Below, piece after piece: positions 15,052 through 16,346 of a stretch of DNA of 16,346 nucleotides. Origin of the DNA: CBDUMN01 sp965368335 (lineage in GTDB: Bacteria; Pseudomonadota; Alphaproteobacteria; Rhodospirillales; JAPHRK01). Position 1 is the first letter of the stretch, and every line of letters starts with the position of its first letter. A program made the position numbers and the translations under genes. Under the pieces are notes generated by a model that worked only from the letters and a program-made list of their open reading frames with translations, was not told where the DNA came from and searched no databases. Location of the stretch: NCBI GenBank assembly GCA_965368335.1, contig CBDUMN010000082.1, positions 1-16,346 of the forward strand, in the 5' to 3' direction.

Positions 15052-16320
15052 ATGACGAACGAATTCGAAAAACAACTGGCCGACGCCGCCTATTACGCCG
15101 AACACGGGCTCTACGACCCGGCCCAGGAACACGACGCCTGCGGTGTCGGCCTGATCGCCGCCATCGACGGCAAGCCTCGGCGCGAGGTGGTCGAAGCCGG
15201 GATCGCCGCACTCGGCAAGCTCTGGCACCGGGGCGCGGTGGACGCCGACGGCAAGACCGGCGACGGTGCGGGCATCCACGTCCAGATTCCACAAGATTTC
15301 TTCAAGGACCATGTGGAACGCACCGGGCACAAACCCTCCGACGACCTGTTGGCCGTGGGCATGGTCTTTCTGCCCAAAAGCGATCTGGAGGCTCAGGAAT
15401 CCTGCCGCTGCATCGTCGAGACCGAAATCCTCCGTTTCGGCTACACCATCTACGGCTGGCGGCAGGTGCCCATCGACGTTTCCATCGTCGGCGACAAGGC
15501 CAATGTCAGCCGCCCCGAGATCGAACAGATCATGATCGCCAATTCGAAGGGGGTTTCCGAAGAGCAGTTCGAGAACGACCTCTACGTCATCCGGCGGCGC
15601 ATCGAAAATCTGGTCCAGGCGGAATCGATCAACGAATTTTACGTCTGTTCGCTGTCCTGCCGCTCGATCATCTACAAGGGGATGTTCCTCGCCGAACAAC
15701 TGACCAGCTTCTATCCCGATCTGCTGGACGAGCGGTTCATCTCCAATTTCGCCATTTACCACCAGCGTTATTCGACCAACACCTTCCCCACCTGGAAACT
15801 GGCCCAGCCGTTTCGCATGCTGGCCCACAACGGCGAAATCAACACGGTGACCGGGAACATCAACTGGACCGTCTGCCACGAAGCGCGCATGCAATCGGCG
15901 GTTTTCGGCGACCATATCGAAGATTTAAAACCGCTCATCGGCCGCGGCAGCTCGGATAGTGCGGCGCTCGATGCGGTCTTTGAAATTCTCGCCCGCTCGG
16001 GCCGTCCCGCCCCGGCGGTCAAGGCATTGATGATCCCCGAGTCCACCGCCCAGAACGCCACCATGCCCGAGACGCACCGCGCTCTGTTCAACTACTGCAA
16101 CGGCGTCATGGAGCCCTGGGACGGACCGGCGGCGGTCTGCGCCACCGACGGCCGCTGGCTGGTCGCCGGGCTCGACCGCAACGGCCTGCGCCCCATGCGC
16201 TACGCAATCACCAACGACGGCATCTTGAGCGTCGGTTCGGAAACCGGCCTGCTCGATGTGGCCGACGGCGACATCGCCCAAAAAGGCCGGGTGACCCCCG
16301 GCGGGATGATCGGGGTATAG
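15052..16320 (+). CDS. gltB: Glutamate synthase large (alpha) subunit, glutaminase part, ending early
   Basis: This reading frame covers the N-terminal class-II glutamine amidotransferase domain of GltB. A 29-residue propeptide precedes C30 (EHDACGVG), which becomes the N-terminal catalytic cysteine after cleavage. HQRYSTNTFPTWKLAQPFR, AHNGEINTVTGN, GSSDSAALD and GLDRNGLRPMRY are all present in order. The frame then meets TAG at 16318 right after RVTPGGMIGV, where homologues continue with an acidic residue and about 1,050 more residues: the central domain, the FMN-binding synthase domain, a 3Fe-4S cluster and a beta-helix. The 26 bp after the stop give no GltB-like sequence in any frame. Possible causes are a nonsense or frameshift error near a contig end, an insertion, or true truncation. 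As written it could release ammonia from glutamine but could not make glutamate. Confidence 0.85.
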   Translation: MTNEFEKQLADAAYYAEHGLYDPAQEHDACGVGLIAAIDGKPRREVVEAGIAALGKLWHRGAVDADGKTGDGAGIHVQIPQDFFKDHVERTGHKPSDDLLAVGMVFLPKSDLEAQESCRCIVETEILRFGYTIYGWRQVPIDVSIVGDKANVSRPEIEQIMIANSKGVSEEQFENDLYVIRRRIENLVQAESINEFYVCSLSCRSIIYKGMFLAEQLTSFYPDLLDERFISNFAIYHQRYSTNTFPTWKLAQPFRMLAHNGEINTVTGNINWTVCHEARMQSAVFGDHIEDLKPLIGRGSSDSAALDAVFEILARSGRPAPAVKALMIPESTAQNATMPETHRALFNYCNGVMEPWDGPAAVCATDGRWLVAGLDRNGLRPMRYAITNDGILSVGSETGLLDVADGDIAQKGRVTPGGMIGV

Positions 16321-16346
16321 ATCGTGCCGTCAGAACCACGCACCCG
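16321..16346. other. Unrecognised tail after the gltB stop
   Basis: Twenty-six bases that do not continue GltB in any of the three plus frames. Too short to identify; it could be the start of an inserted element, foreign sequence joined here, or low-quality contig end. Confidence 0.4.

Noticed and set aside
14890..15915. Minus-strand frame of 341 codons over gltD/gltB
   Set aside because: It is antisense to the GltB glutaminase domain and has no recognisable family motif or start context.
1..16346. CRISPR array, tRNA, rRNA, toxin-antitoxin or phage genes
   Set aside because: No regularly spaced repeats, cloverleaf sequences, rRNA segments or small toxin-antitoxin pairs were recognised on either strand.

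Overview
The window is about 16.3 kb of GC-rich DNA. Gene content suggests an alphaproteobacterium, probably Rhodospirillales-like. This is inferred from the HisN-type phosphatase, the YejABEF transporter, the alphaproteobacterial gltD-gltB pair and the short palindromic intergenic repeats; no 16S or other marker is present. Most of the window is ordinary chromosomal housekeeping and envelope genes. No CRISPR array, tRNA, rRNA, phage module or clear new defence system was seen.

Left end (1-1234): a short palindromic dispersed repeat is followed directly by a roughly 360-bp deletion derivative of an IS110/IS1111-type insertion sequence. The derivative keeps the first ~50 codons of the transposase and an 11-bp inverted repeat at both ends, and stops 17 bp short of the kdsB stop codon. 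kdsB (minus strand, KDO activation for lipopolysaccharide) is divergent from hisN (1316-2125, inositol-monophosphatase-like histidinol phosphatase).

Centre left (2188-7927): a complete yejABEF operon encodes a peptide ABC importer with a periplasmic binding protein, two permeases and a double ATPase. A palindromic repeat of about 95 bp sits inside the operon, between yejE and the ribosome binding site of yejF.

Centre right (7928-12442): a spacer holds a terminator-like hairpin, a 15-bp copy of the IS right end, a second copy of the dispersed repeat in the opposite orientation, and a good sigma70-type promoter. A three-gene operon follows: a LolD/YbbA-like ATPase, a duplicated FtsX-type permease of 788 residues, and an HlyD-type adaptor. 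Together they look like an envelope-spanning exporter of unknown substrate.

Right end (12466-16346): uppP (undecaprenyl diphosphate phosphatase, minus strand) converges on the exporter operon. A ~350-bp intergenic region separates it from the divergent gltD and gltB, the two glutamate synthase subunits. gltB meets an in-frame TAG after 422 codons, at the end of its glutaminase domain and 26 bp before the window ends. This is either a truncated gene, an inserted or rearranged junction, or an end-of-contig sequence error.

The points most worth a second look are the miniature IS1111 remnant beside a palindromic repeat (it may retain the guide-RNA region of the element), the early stop in gltB, the repeat inside the yej operon, and the double-FtsX permease paired with an HlyD adaptor.
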